Notes under the pieces: model-generated
Databases searched by the model: none
What the model was told of the DNA's origin: nothing
Seen by the model: only the letters and a program-made list of their open reading frames with translations
Assembly: GCA_963575745.1 (NCBI GenBank)
Contig: CAUYUJ010019892.1
Span: 1-64,000, forward strand
Source: Prorocentrum cordatum
Taxonomy: Eukaryota; Sar; Dinophyceae; Prorocentrales; Prorocentraceae
Length of the DNA: 64,000 bases
Direction of reading: 5' to 3'
Made by a program: the position numbers and the translations under genes
Shown: positions 1 through 11,240 of the stretch, piece by piece
Position numbering within the stretch: position 1 is the stretch's first letter
Layout: every line of letters starts with the position of its first letter

Positions 1-531
<531 letters not shown>

Positions 532-559
532 GTAGTGTCCGTAATATTGACCTCAAAAG

Positions 560-925
560 TTGGTCCTCCTGCAGCCATCGAAAGTTGGCCCTTCTAGGGC
601 TTATTTGGGCGCCAAGAAAAGTCAATGAGGGCCCCAGGAGGGCTCCAAGAAGGCCCCGAGAGGGCCTTAAGAGTGGCCCAAAGAGACCTCAAGAAGGCCC
701 CCAAAGCGCCCTCTTCCCCTAAGGATTTTTCAGGACTCCCATGTATTCGCAAATATTCCTAAGGACCCTAAGGAATCCCAAGGACCCTAAGGAATCCTAA
801 GGATCCTAAGGAATCCTAAGGAAGCATAAGGAATCGTAAGGAATCGAAGTACTTCTGAAGAAGAAAGAAGTACTTCTGAAGAAGAAAGAAGTACTTCTGA
901 AGAAGAAAGAAGTACTTCTGAAGAT
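560..925. repeat. Low-complexity tract followed by a 10-bp and a 21-bp tandem repeat
   Basis: 560-720 is degenerate GGCCCCAAGA-type sequence. 720-845 is a run of CTAAGGAATC-like 10-mers. 846-923 holds 3.7 copies of a 21-bp unit beginning GAAGTACTTCTGAAG, whose first ten bases are a palindrome. No coding sequence is supported. Confidence 0.85.
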
Positions 926-1024
926 CCCATGGTTGTAATTGGTCCCATTTATGTTTGCAATTCGCTCCGAACGGTTGGAATTGGGACTGGTCGGTTGTAA
1001 TTCGTCCCGTCCCATTTCGGGGGG

Positions 1025-1205
1025 ATGGGCGGGCGGAGGAGGAGGGAGGGGGGTTTAGGGAGAGAGGGAGGAGGGGGAGGGGAGAGAGGCAGGCCGGAGA
1101 AACGCGAGGAGCCACAACCACAGGTGGCCCCTCCTCCTCCTCCCTCTCCTCCTCCTCCTCCTCCTCCTCCTCCTCCTCCTCCTCCTCTTCCTCCTCCGCC
1201 TCCTC
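1025..1205. repeat. (GGA)n tract opposed to a (TCC)n tract
   Basis: A purine-rich GGA block (1033-1095) is followed after a short spacer by a pure pyrimidine CTC block (1129-1200). The two are complementary in opposite orientation and could pair. The 3' flank to about 1520 shows nothing recognisable. Confidence 0.8.
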
Positions 1206-1519
1206 GCGATCCGTCTGGCCCCTATAGGCCGCCAGGCATAGCAGAAAACCGAAACCCCGACACAAACTGAATCTATAGTTTCTCTGATAGTGTTTTGAAG
1301 TGCTCGTAGATTTGAGTTCCAGACTATTGAGCCCGCAGGGCGGAAGTCACGGCGGGCCCCAGAGAGACAACGAACACGCAAATCGTGGGGTGTTCGGGGG
1401 TGCGACGTCGACGGGGGTCAGCATGAATCGTTGCATTTGTTTTCCCTTGGGCGCTTCCGTATGTGACCTTCTTGGGTTCTTGCGGGCCTCTCTTGGGTCT
1501 CTCTCGGGGCCAGATGAGG

Positions 1520-2155
1520 GCCATTGGGGCATACCTGAGGCACGAAGTGCGTGAGTGGTCTGCCGAATTGAAGCTAGCTTAAGCTCTTGCAAACCAGCGG
1601 AGCGCATCTGGGGGTCCACGGGCCACGAAATGCGCAGGACATGTGTTGAATTGAATATACCGGGAGCCGCCATGAGGGGCTAGCTGGGTGTCTCTACAGG
1701 CCAATGGGGCACAACGTGTGTGAGGGGGTTGTGCTGAAATGAGGCTTCATTGGACCGTCTAGAGGGGCCAGCTGGGCGCCTCTGGGGGTCCATGAGGCAC
1801 GAAGTGCGTGAGGGGTGTGCCGAATTCAAGCTCTATAAAGCCGCCTGTGGAGGCGAAAAAAAAACTTTTCGAGGTCCATCCATAGTGCACGAAGTGTGTG
1901 AGTGGTGTGCCGAAATTTTGACCCCAGGAGAATTGTTCAGCGCATCTGGAGATCCATGAGGCACGAAGTGCGCAATGGGTGTGCCGAAGTGTTGCCTCAA
2001 TGAGCCGTCCTGAGAGGCCAGCTGATGGCCCGTTGGGGCCCATGTGGCACAACCTGCGTGAGGGAGGGTGTCGAAATTGTGATTTCAGAAACCAAGTCGA
2101 GCGCCCGCGGGGGTCCAAGGCGCACGAAAAGGTGTGCCAAACTGAGACTCTCAGG
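1520..2155 (+). repeat. Degenerate ~85-bp tandem repeat, about eight copies
   Basis: Each unit carries a core like GGCACGAAGTGCGTGAG followed by GTGTGCCGAATT. Cores start near 1526, 1611, 1701, 1785, 1870, 1948, 2034 and 2109, so the period is 75-90 bp. The copies are much diverged. 2156-2500 shows nothing recognisable. Confidence 0.75.
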
Positions 2156-2500
2156 AGAATCGAAGAGCGGATGTCGTACCGGGCCGGTGGGACTCGCGAA
2201 GCCCATTCTAGCATTCAGACTGCACGTCATGTTTGGCACAAGTTTGGTAAAGTTATTGCTGTCAGACACGGCGAGGCGGCCATGCTCCCGTAACGTTCCC
2301 GCAGAAGCGGGCCCGCCGAATTCAACCGCTTCGCGCATTCCGCCGACACATATTGCAACGTCCTTGCCAATTGACTGCGTGCTCGTGGGCATCGAGAATG
2401 TACTGGGTGATCTGTCGCGTGAAACTCGAGCGGGGGAGAAGCAGCCGCTTGGCAGATTGAGCGCATTACTCAGCCGAAAGTGACCCCCACCCCCCACCTA

Positions 2501-2675
2501 TCAGGAGGGGGAAAAAGACACAGACACAATTAATCGTCGATCCCCCAGAAAATATGGGAAAATATGGGAAGGTGGGGGGAAGACAAAAACCCAGAACATA
2601 TGGGAAAACATGATGAATCTGTTGATTTGTGTGTATTTATTTGTGTGTCCTGGGGCCCCTTCAACCTAGTCTCGC
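2501..2675 (+). repeat. Dispersed repeat R1, copy 1
   Basis: About 170 bp that recurs in direct orientation at 4521-4690. Shared blocks include GGGGAAAAA, CACAGACAC, ATTAATCG and AAAATATG, then GGGGGGAAGACAAA, and finally GTCCCxGGGxCCCTTCA. It is AT-richer than its surroundings. Identity is roughly four in five by eye, with small indels. Confidence 0.75.
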
Positions 2676-3480
2676 CGTCGAAGCCACAAAGCACGAGAAG
2701 GCAGTTGCAAACTCCATCGAGGCCGCCCTGGGACCTGCCACTCGTTGGCCCCCTCTCTTGGACCGCTCTTGGGCCCTCCTGAGGCCTTCATGGGCACCCT
2801 ACGGTGCCACCGTAAGGGTATAAACTTTCCAGCCGCCCAGGGACAGGCGCCCCCGACAGCGAAAAAGTTTAATATCTTATACCGTTCTTCGCTCGCTAAA
2901 GGATCATGGTGCCCTCTTAGGCCGCTTTGGGACTCTCTTGGCGCCCTCTTGTAGAGTCTCGGGGCCCTCTGAGGGCTCTCCTGGAGCCACCATTGGGCCC
3001 GAGAAGCCGATTGGATCTCGCAGAGGCTAGAAGGCAACAAACACGCCAGACTCACGTGGCTAGTTCTTGTATGATGCTGGCAAGCGTGGGAGCTTCTGGG
3101 GAGAGATCATTCAGTCACCTTAGGCCATTGGTGAAGTCCATTGGGCTACCTTGGGCCATCTCACCCCAGGGCCGCCCTCGTGCGCGCGGACCAGATATCG
3201 AATTACTCCAGTCTCAGCTGCCTGTCCAGAGGAACTCGCACGCCTGTGGCCTGTTGGGACAGCGGCTTTGGCTACCCGTTATTTTGCACATGCAAGGCCA
3301 TACAGTTTACGACGACGGAGGGTTGTCATGACCGTGATGTTACGGCCTGCCAGAACGGCGTTGAGAATCTGACCAGTCTTCTATGAACACGCGTGGGGTT
3401 ATTAGTTTGAGAGGATTTGGTTGACGTCGTAGCAGCACGCGGGCGACGCTCACACACATGAGAATGACGTCAAGGAGCAG
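2676..3480. other. No gene seen; partly CTTGGGGCCCTC-type low-complexity DNA
   Basis: 2730-3180 is enriched in CTTGGGC/GGCCCTC words, the reverse complement of the GGCCCCAAGA low-complexity DNA found elsewhere in the window. The rest looks unique. The open frames here are short, overlap on both strands, and show no family I recognise. Confidence 0.6.
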
Positions 3481-3679
3481 AAGCAGCGGCAGCAGCTATG
3501 AACGCGTGAGCGGCCAGAAGCGAGAATGGGAACAGGGACATGAGGCCGAAGCGGAGAGAGGTGAGGATGTTGTTGGCGGCAATCGACGCCGCCTCTTCGC
3601 TATCCGAGCTTCCATGTGAATGATTTCCAGCACCAGAGTGCCACGGGGGATCAAGATCAGCGAGAGAAGGATTGAGGAG

Positions 3680-4215
3680 AACAAGTGGCTGGAGAAGGAA
3701 GAGGAGGAGGAGGAGGAGGATCTGTCGAGGAGCGAGGAGGAGATAGGATGAGGACGAATGGTGGTGAGAAGGAGGAGGAGGGATGAGTTGGAGAAGGGGG
3801 AGGGAAGGCGAGAGAAGGAGGATGAGGAGGATGAGGAGGAGGAGGAGGATACATATATGATGAGGAGGAGGATTAAGCAGGAGGAGGAGGAGGAGGAGGC
3901 CAGCGCTGCTGAAGTAGGGTGGAAAGAGCAGCGAAAAGACATATTGGTGAAAAGCGAGGGAAGGGAACAGGATGGAGCAGGCGAGGGAGGAGGGGGAGAG
4001 GAGGGACGAGGCAGGTGGGAGGACGGAGGATGGAGGATGGAGGAGGGGTGGAGGGGTGGAGGGACGAGGAAGGAGAAATGATGGTCATTTAGATGAGAAT
4101 GGGCTGGAGGAGCAAGACGTGTTCAGATACAACGAGCCTTCGCGTTGGGCAGAAGAGTGAGGAGGAGTTTGAGGAGGAGTTTGAGGAGGAGGAAGAGGAG
4201 GACGGTAGATCATAG
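3680..4215 (+). repeat. GGA-rich purine tract
   Basis: Strand-asymmetric purine DNA made of GGA/GAGGAGG words, with a short break around 3905-3965. The open frames (poly-Glu/Arg on +, poly-Ser/Pro on -) come from composition. 4216-4520 contains a GGCGACG-rich stretch (about 4430-4515) and no supported gene. Confidence 0.85.
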
Positions 4216-4520
4216 CAGGAAGAAGAGGTGCACGTGCAGGAATGAGCTTGGCATCGCTCGGAAGTGTGCATGTGTCCTTCGGCGAGGACCATCGAGGAGC
4301 ATCCTTGATCACTTGGCGAAAAGACCACGCACGAAACAGAAACAAGCGCAGGGAATGGACGTCCGAGCGATGGCCAGGGAATGATGGCGACGTGGACAGG
4401 GAGGAGCAACAACACCACCCCCAGGCGCCGAGAGGCGACGGCGTGCGGCGACGGCGATGCCGTCGGCGGCCGCTTCGGTGGCGACGGCAACGCTGGCGGC
4501 GGCGACGTCGGCGGGGGCGA

Positions 4521-4690
4521 TTCAGGAGGGGAAAAAACACAGACACGATTAATCGACGACTCCCAGGAAAAGATTGGAAAATATGAGAAGTGGGGGGGAA
4601 GACAAAGACCCAGAAAATATGTGAGAAGATGGGGAATCCTGTTATCTGTGTTTAGTGATTTGAGTGTCCCAGGGTCCCTTCACTAAGAGT
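4521..4690 (+). repeat. Dispersed repeat R1, copy 2
   Basis: Second direct copy of the repeat at 2501-2675, with the same block order. In both copies the preceding bases are CAGGAGGGG and the sequence ends in a CCCTTCA block, which suggests a defined unit rather than chance composition. Confidence 0.75.
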
Positions 4691-5055
4691 GACCCTTCGC
4701 TGGAGTGACCTTTGGTACGGGCCCGCAGGGGTCCCTCCCAGCACTGGCTTGCGCACAGGGCCCCCAACAAAGCCACGCACCAAAGGTCACGCCTGTCAAG
4801 GGTTCGCCCCTGCGTGCAGCCAAGACGTCGGCGGTGGCGATGTTGTCGACGGCAACGTCCGCGGCCAGGCGCCCCGAGGGGCACCCCGCCACCGCCGTGG
4901 GGCGCCGCCGACGCGACGGCGCAGGCGGCGAGCGCGGCCCACGCCAGCCCTGGGCCACGTCGTCGTCGCTGGCGGCCTCCCGGCGGCGGCCCTCGGCCGG
5001 TCTCGGCACTCTTCTCGGGGGCGTCCAAGAGGGGGGGTGGAGGGGGGACGTGTTT

Positions 5056-5103
5056 CATGGCCGGGGCCATGAGGTGTCTCAGATTTCATGGCCCAGGCCA
5101 TGG
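5056..5103 (+). repeat. Paired CATGGCCNNGGCCATG palindromes
   Basis: Two 16-bp palindromes (5056-5071 and 5087-5102) lie 31 bp apart with CTCAGATTT between them. A related arrangement occurs in reverse orientation at 54252-54288, just upstream of the unrecognised minus-strand gene. 5104-5935 shows nothing else I can support. Confidence 0.6.
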
Positions 5104-5937
5104 AGTCTGAGAGGTCTCGTGGCGAAAACTTCTTGAGCGATCTCATGGACGACCAGGCGGCCGAAACACGCGGCGCCGCGGAGCGGAGCGACACGCTATC
5201 CACTTGCAAGGCATGGCGTGTTCCTGGGGCCGCCGTGGCGACACACTAAGCAAGAGCTCTCGACTGTAGTGAAGAGATGTCTGGGCATGCCGAGGGCATG
5301 CAATATTCCATCAAGTATGGCGCGGGGCTTAGCATCAGATGCAGTTTGTTTCCAGGACGGATTTCCTCAGGCAGGTGTCCAACGAAAGGAGAGGAACATC
5401 TATATGTGTGCTGCCCTTCTGGTCCACGCGCCAGTGAGGATGCATGACCCTGCAAGGGGGTTACCTGGAGCTGCGAGTTTCTCTGCAAGCTCCAGTAGCT
5501 CGCATGGATGAGCCGAACAGAGCGAATCTTGGATGTAGTGCGGTTGTACGCGTCGAGAGGTGGGTGTTTAGGCTGAGCGGCCTCTCATCACAAGGCCAGT
5601 CGGTCACTGATTCGCTATCGGGAATGTCGCAGACTTGTGTCCGAAGAGGAGGGCAGGTGGGACATATTAGCATACAGAGAGTGAACAAAACTCTAATTGG
5701 CCCCACGTGGCATTAGTTCCGAGCACATGGCAGCGCAACGATGACACTGAATGTGTTGGCCTACCTCGTTCAATGAGTCCAGGATGCGACGGTCTGGACT
5801 CCCACAGTCCCCGCAGCATGTGCGGCTGGTGCGCCTGCTGCAGGCTACCGTCGGGCACTATCGGGCGCAGCGCGTGCTCTCAACACTCGGCATGGTTTCG
5901 GAACTGAGAAATAACCGGACACCTGACACACGTGCCG

Positions 5938-6075
5938 CTGCGAGGAGGAGGAGGAGGAGGAGGAGGAGGAGGAGGACGAGGAGGCGGAGGAGGAGGAGGA
6001 GGGGGAGGAGGAGGAGGAGGAGGGGGAGGAGGAGGGGGAGGAGGAGGAGGAGGAGGAGAGAGGAGGAGGAGGAGG
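5938..6075 (+). repeat. (GGA)n microsatellite
   Basis: Nearly pure GGA/GGGGGA repeat with long multi-frame open stretches caused by composition. It is preceded by GTGCCGCTGC and followed by GGTCGGCTCGC, without a gene on either side. Confidence 0.95.
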
Positions 6076-6214
6076 GGTCGGCTCGCGGGCACGCGTGCAG
6101 CCAAGCACTCCACCCCTCGAGGTGGACGCTCGAGCCGCCGGCCGAGAGTGAGGCGCGCAGCTTCGCCCAGCGCTGCGTTTCCCTTCGCTGCCCTCGGGTG
6201 CTCTCCGCTTCAGT

Positions 6215-6358
6215 TCCACGTATCCACTTCATTCATAGACGTAGACTGCTCCACTTCATTTCTCCCCGTAGACTGCTCCGCTTCATAGACTGCTCCCCTT
6301 GCATACTTGCTGCTCTCCCCGTAAACTGCTCCACCTCATTTCCACGTATCCAGTACCC
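6215..6358 (+). repeat. Degenerate TAGACTGCTCCACTTCAT tandem repeat
   Basis: About six imperfect copies of a 15-27 bp unit containing GACTGCTCC. 6359-7105 is unique-looking, closer to average GC, and shows no coding sequence that I can support. Confidence 0.65.
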
Positions 6359-7104
6359 TCTCAATGTGTAGCGGTCGTGCTGGGGGCCGAGGGAGGGGAT
6401 GCAGACATGGCGGGGCGTCTTGAACAGTATCGGTGCTCCGAGTGTGTGTGGGCTTGTTAGCGTCTCGATGTGGGCGGTCCATGTGTAGGCATGTTGCAGT
6501 TTCTTTCCGATCATCCGGAAAGTCTCTGGAATCAGTTAGTGTGTTTCTTTGAAGTGTGGTTATTTGTGTTGGTTATCTCTCCACTTTAATGTTTTTGCCA
6601 ATGTGGCAACTCCAGTCTGCGGTAAGATTATCGTAGCAACCCTGCTCGATTCGTACAAGTGGTACACTACATGTGCACATGTGTTGAAGCATGTTGCTCG
6701 TTATCACAGCTTCGATGGCGCCGAGAGAGTGCCGCTCAAACTTTGCGCCACAGTGCATCGAGTTCGACATTGCAGTAGCAATTATGGGTTCTGAGCTGTG
6801 CCGATGGGACCCAAGCTGAAGTTCATCATCTCGAGATTTGGCACCCAGCATAGAACACTGCGGGGGCACTTGAATTGCATTCCCGGGCGATATCAGCAAG
6901 TCCTTGCCTCTTGAGTTGCTCTCTTATTCTTGCGTTTTCGATTTTTGATGCGTTGATTGTCACATCGTTGCACGTGTTGCGCCAGAGGCTCCGAGGCCCA
7001 GAAAAAATGATAGCCGCGCAGCCGCGCAAATTGCCGATCAGTGGGACCATTGTTGTTGATGCCATGACAATGGACACTCTAACAATCCTCTCATTGAATT
7101 AATA

Positions 7105-7200
7105 GTGTGATTAAGATGTGTAAAACATGTTCCAACAACGTTTCAAACATGTGTTCAACATATCTAAAACATGTTTGAAACATCTTGTAGACACCTGGAA
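7105..7200. repeat. AACATGTTT palindromic repeats
   Basis: Four to five copies of AAACATGTT/TGTTT words, several of them locally palindromic, in a short AT-rich stretch. No gene function is implied. Confidence 0.6.
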
Positions 7201-7251
7201 AGTATACGGCAGCATGCTTCCTTTCCATTGATCGTCCTCCACAAGACCAGT

Positions 7252-8385
7252 GGAGGTTGGGAGGGCGAGACCGAAGTGAAACGGAGAGCCCCCAACAGTA
7301 AACCGAGGGGTCGATCGATGGTCGAAGTTCGGGGGCCCGGGCTGGAAGAGCGCGGGGGGCAGGCGGAGGAGGAGGAGTCGGGAGGAGGAGGAGGGAGAGG
7401 AGGAGAGAGGAGGAGGAGTGGAGGAGGAGGAGGAGGAGGAGGAGGAGGAGGAGGAGGAGGGTTCGGTTTCGCGTCGTGCGTGCGGGCGGGCGAGGCGAAG
7501 CTGCGTGGGCGGCCGAGCGGACGGAACTCGCCGCTGCTGCGGCGACACCGGGCCAATTGGATGCTGCCCCCCGCGGTGGGCCGGCGGTGGCTCGGGGTGT
7601 CCCTCCAGTTAGGGCAAAACGACGCGAAGATCGGGACAAAATCGGATCGGGATAACTCGAAATCTCTGAGAATCGGCGGGTTTGGAGGATGTATTGGGCG
7701 CCGCGGCCGCTCCAGAGCGTTCCGGAACGCTCTGAGAGCGCTCCGGAACGCTCTGGAGCGATTTATCCCGATCCTAGCCCTGTTTTATAGGGCGGTGGCC
7801 TGCGAGTGTTCGGATGGTGTCCCGACGGTGTCCCGATGGTGCCTCGATGGTGTCCCGGTGGTGTTCCGATGGTGCCCCGACGGTGCCCCGAGGGTGTCCA
7901 CATGGTGTCCACACGATGCCCACATGGGTGTCCACATGGTGTCCTGATGGTGTTGGTATGGGGTCCCGAAGGGGACCCGATGGTGCCCCGAGGGTGTCCA
8001 GATGGTCTCCAGAGGGTGTCCCGATGATGTCCTGATGGTGTTCCGATGGTGTCTCGATGGAGTATCGATGGTTTTCCGATGGTGTTCTGACGGTGTTCTG
8101 ATGGTGTCGCGATAGGGGTTCCGATAGTGTCCCGATGGTGTCCACATGGTGACAACATGGTGTCCACATGGTGACCCGATGGTGTCCCGATGGGTGCCGA
8201 CATGGTGCCCCGAGGATTCCACACGATGTCACAATGGTGTCCTGAAAGTGTTCTGATGGTGTCCCGATGGTTCTCGATGGTGTCCCGATGGTGCCCCGAC
8301 GGTGTTCCGATGGTGTGGTGCCCCGATGGTGACCACATGGCGGCGTCCCGATGGTGTCCACGTCTTGTCCCGATGGAGCCCCGAT
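7252..8385 (+). repeat. Composite minisatellite element E0
   Basis: Starts with a head module (GGAGGTTGGGAGGGCGAGAC onward) whose first 36 nt are identical to the head of E1 at 8390. The head is split by a (GGA)n expansion (about 7350-7460) and resumes with TTTCGCGTCGTGCGTGCGGG up to about 7510. A spacer with strong palindromes (7713-7765) follows, then an 11-bp minisatellite, consensus GTGTCCCGATG, from about 7803 to 8385. Multi-frame open stretches reflect the 11-bp period (33 bp encodes 11 residues in any frame). Confidence 0.8.
7713..7765. repeat. Tandem GC-rich palindromes
   Basis: 7713-7734 is a perfect 22-bp palindrome centred on TTCCGGAA. A near-copy with one change follows at about 7738-7765. 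They lie between the head and the minisatellite of element E0. Confidence 0.8.
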
Positions 8386-8389
8386 GGTC

Positions 8390-9135
8390 GGAGGTTGGGA
8401 GGGCGAGACCGAAGTGAAACGGAGACCCCCACCAGGAACACGGTTTCGGGTTCGTGTTCGCGTCGTGCGTGCGGGCGCGGCGAAGTTGCGTGCGCGGGCG
8501 AGGGTTGCTAGGGCGCAGCCGAGCCACATGATGCTATGCCCTTCCCCCCTGTTGGCCCGCGGTGGCCCAGGGGTGTCCCGATGGTGGTCCCGGTGGTGTT
8601 CCGATGGTTTCTCGACGGTGCCCCGATGGTGCCCCGATGGTGTCCCGATGGTGTCCCGATGGTGTCTCGATGGTGTCCCGATGGTGTTCCGATGGTGTCC
8701 CGATGGTGTCCACATGCTGTCCACGTGGGTGTCCACATGGTGTCCCGATTGTGTCCAGATGGTGTTCCGATGGTGTCCCGATGATGTTCCGATGGTGTTC
8801 CGACGGTGCCCCGATGGTGTACCAATGGTGTCTTGATGGTGTCCCGATGGTGTCCCGATGGTGTCCAGATGGTGTCCTGATGGTGTTCCGATGGTGTCCC
8901 GATGGTGGCTCCGTGGGATTGACAGATGATAAGATCATTAGTGAGATCGTTGGATGGATAGTGGGATTGATAGTGAGATGGATTGTGAGTTCGATTGATC
9001 TTGAGACACGTATATTGATGGAGTGACCGATGGGGAGATCAAGTGTGCGATCGATATTATGATGTTCGTAGGGGGTGTCCCGACGGCGTCCCGACCCGCA
9101 CAACCTTCTTATCACCTGGAGAGTGGTCGTATAAC
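8390..9135 (+). repeat. Composite minisatellite element E1
   Basis: The clearest copy of the composite family. It has a head (8390-8500), a GTGTCCCGATG 11-bp array (about 8570-8915), a second degenerate array of GAGATCGATAGT-like words (8925-9055), and a tail module at 9098-9135 containing ACAACCTTCTTATCACC and GTGGTCGTAT. The same module order is seen at 26140-26950 (inverted) and, with different central arrays, at 39397-39930. Confidence 0.8.
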
Positions 9136-9282
9136 TAGGCAGCTGATAAGAATGATCGTTCTTACATTGGCGTTGCCAGAGTCCCGTGACAAGATGGAAT
9201 TCAATCGTCTTGCATTCGCTGGGGCCAGATCTCGTCCCTGTTTCATTTACATATGCTACATTATCCAATAGATTGGATCCCG

Positions 9283-9440
9283 GATTCTGATTTCCCGGCT
9301 TTTTGATCCGATTGTTCTTGGATCAGCCCTTCAGCTCAGGCGAGATCGGGGCAGGGGTCATCCACCGCCCGCCCGTTCACGCAGAATTCACGGGCAAAGT
9401 TCAGAACATCTTGGCGTTCTCATTAGACGTCACGAACTTC
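9283..9440 (+). repeat. Dispersed repeat R2, copy 1
   Basis: Shares ordered blocks with 10188-10370: TTTGATCCGATTGTTCTTG, TCAGCCC, GGCG(A/G)G(A/G)TCGGGGCA, CGCCCGTxCACGCA, and AAGTTCAGA followed by TCTTGGCG. The copies are diverged and differ by indels. 9441-10187 between them shows no gene I can support. Confidence 0.65.
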
Positions 9441-10187
9441 TGCAAAGACGTAGCGGTATTTCAGGCACCGCGCGGCGAGCGTCGAGGCCTTGCTAGTCAG
9501 GCGTGGCAGGCGGAGCCTTGTATATCCAGCGCGGCGGCCGACAATTGGCCTGTTTCGGTGAGGCAGTCGCAAGGCAACCCTTGCCGCCATTGCCTGGACT
9601 GCCATTGCATGAGCTGGCCAGACTTGCCTGGCTGTCGCATGGATTAAAATCGAACGGGAACACAACGGACACGCACAAAAGTTTTTGTGGTTGGATCTGA
9701 TGTTGGAATCTCTGATCCCCCTGAAGATCCCGAGTATGCGCAGGTGGTTCCTTTTCTCTTGCGGAGTCGTTCGGGGCCCCGAAAAGCAGTAATTCTGTTC
9801 TCCCAACACGGGATCGGAAATTACCCCGCCTAATCTGTCACGACAGACAAGGCGTCATGCATGTCCGCGCGGAGGAATTCCTGCTCCGCCTACTTCGCGC
9901 ACTCCGCCAGTTATCAGTTCTCCTTCACGCAAGCCGCGTATTTTTTTTGTCCCGGCGATGGGGAAACATGCGTACAATCTCGCTTCTCACGGGCCGAGTC
10001 AGCCCAGGATTCTGGCGATGCGCGCAATGCGATGACGAAACAATGATGATGACGAGGCGTCGCCATCGTGGGTGGATCCTTCATCGGCGTTCTTCGTGGC
10101 ACGGTGGAATTTAACCACTTTCCATTGGCGTGGGCCGGACCCTGTCCGCGTTAAACCTATGTTTGTTCCATAGTGGAATGAAATCTC

Positions 10188-10370
10188 CGATTCTGGAAAC
10201 CCGGAGCTTTGATCCGATTGTTCTTGACTCAGCCCGTTAGATTTTTAGGAGGCAATTCGGGGGCCAGCCCAGGCGGGGTCGGGGCACAGGTCAGCGTCCA
10301 CACCCGCCCGTCCACGCAAAAACAACGGACGAAGTTCAGATCATCTTGGCGCTATCAGAAACGTCTCAAG
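10188..10370 (+). repeat. Dispersed repeat R2, copy 2
   Basis: Second, more diverged copy of the 9283-9440 repeat in direct orientation, about 900 bp downstream. 10371-10560 is unique-looking. 10565-10775 is a CGTCGCC-rich low-complexity tract. Confidence 0.6.
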
Positions 10371-10784
10371 TTTTTAGCGGCCTAGTAGTTCGATCTGGGA
10401 GAGGGCGTCCCAGGGGTTACAGGAGCAATTGCTTGCGTCCCAATCCAAGCGCGTATCCTTGCAAACATGTCCCGCCTGAGGGCGCTGCCAGCAACGCGTA
10501 TCCGTAGAGACCGGAAAGGAATCTTGAATATGTGTGATGGCGCGACCAAATTTGCTTGCCAACTGGACTGGCGGCTATGTGTCGCCGCCGTCGCCGCCCC
10601 GTCGCCGCGTCGCCACCTCCCGTCATCTGGCCCTGCGGGCCGGTTTATCGGCTATGTCACCGCCGTCGTTGCTCCGTCGCCGTGTCATCTCTGCCCGTCG
10701 CCTGGGTCGGACGGCCTGTCTGGCGGCGATGCCGCCCCCCCGTCGCCCCAGTCGCCGCTCGTCGCCGCCGTTGCATTGCGCCTC

Positions 10785-11240
10785 ATAGATTGCACCACAT
10801 AGATTGCATTTCGTTCATTGCACAACAGAGCGCACTACATAGATTGCACCAAGCAGATTGCACCGCATAGAAATCCAGGAGGTTGTTAGTTTTGAGGACC
10901 CCTCTCACGTTCTTTCGGCGTGGACTCAACTTCTCCCTTCCTTCTCCTTCCGCTCCTCCTCCTCGCTGACTAGTCGTTGTCGAAACCGTAGTCGCATGTT
11001 TGTCGTAATGGTAGTCGTCGTGTTCGTTGTTGTGCGACAGGCGCCGCAGAGAAACAGTCATGTCCCATTGTTGATGGGACCCCAGTCCGTCGATAAGAAC
11101 GTCGACAAGATAAGCATGTTCCCACCACTGGGTTGTTCCACAGACCTATCCGCATAAGTTGCACCACATAATGTTCCACATACCTTGCGCAACGTAGACT
11201 GCACCACATGCATTGCACCACGTATGTTGCACCACACATA
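10785..11240 (+). repeat. Degenerate TTGCACCACATAGA minisatellite in two blocks
   Basis: Copies of a 15-17 bp unit (TTGCACCACATAGA and variants) cluster at 10785-10870 and 11155-11240. Isolated copies lie near 12247 and 12380. The intervening sequence and 11241-11960 appear unique, apart from a short TATATA run at 11410-11421, and hold no supported gene. Confidence 0.65.

Noticed and set aside
7763-9268. Long Thr/His/Pro-rich and Val/Ser/Arg-rich frames on both strands
   Set aside because: Produced by the 11-bp minisatellite, which translates into 11-residue repeats in every frame.
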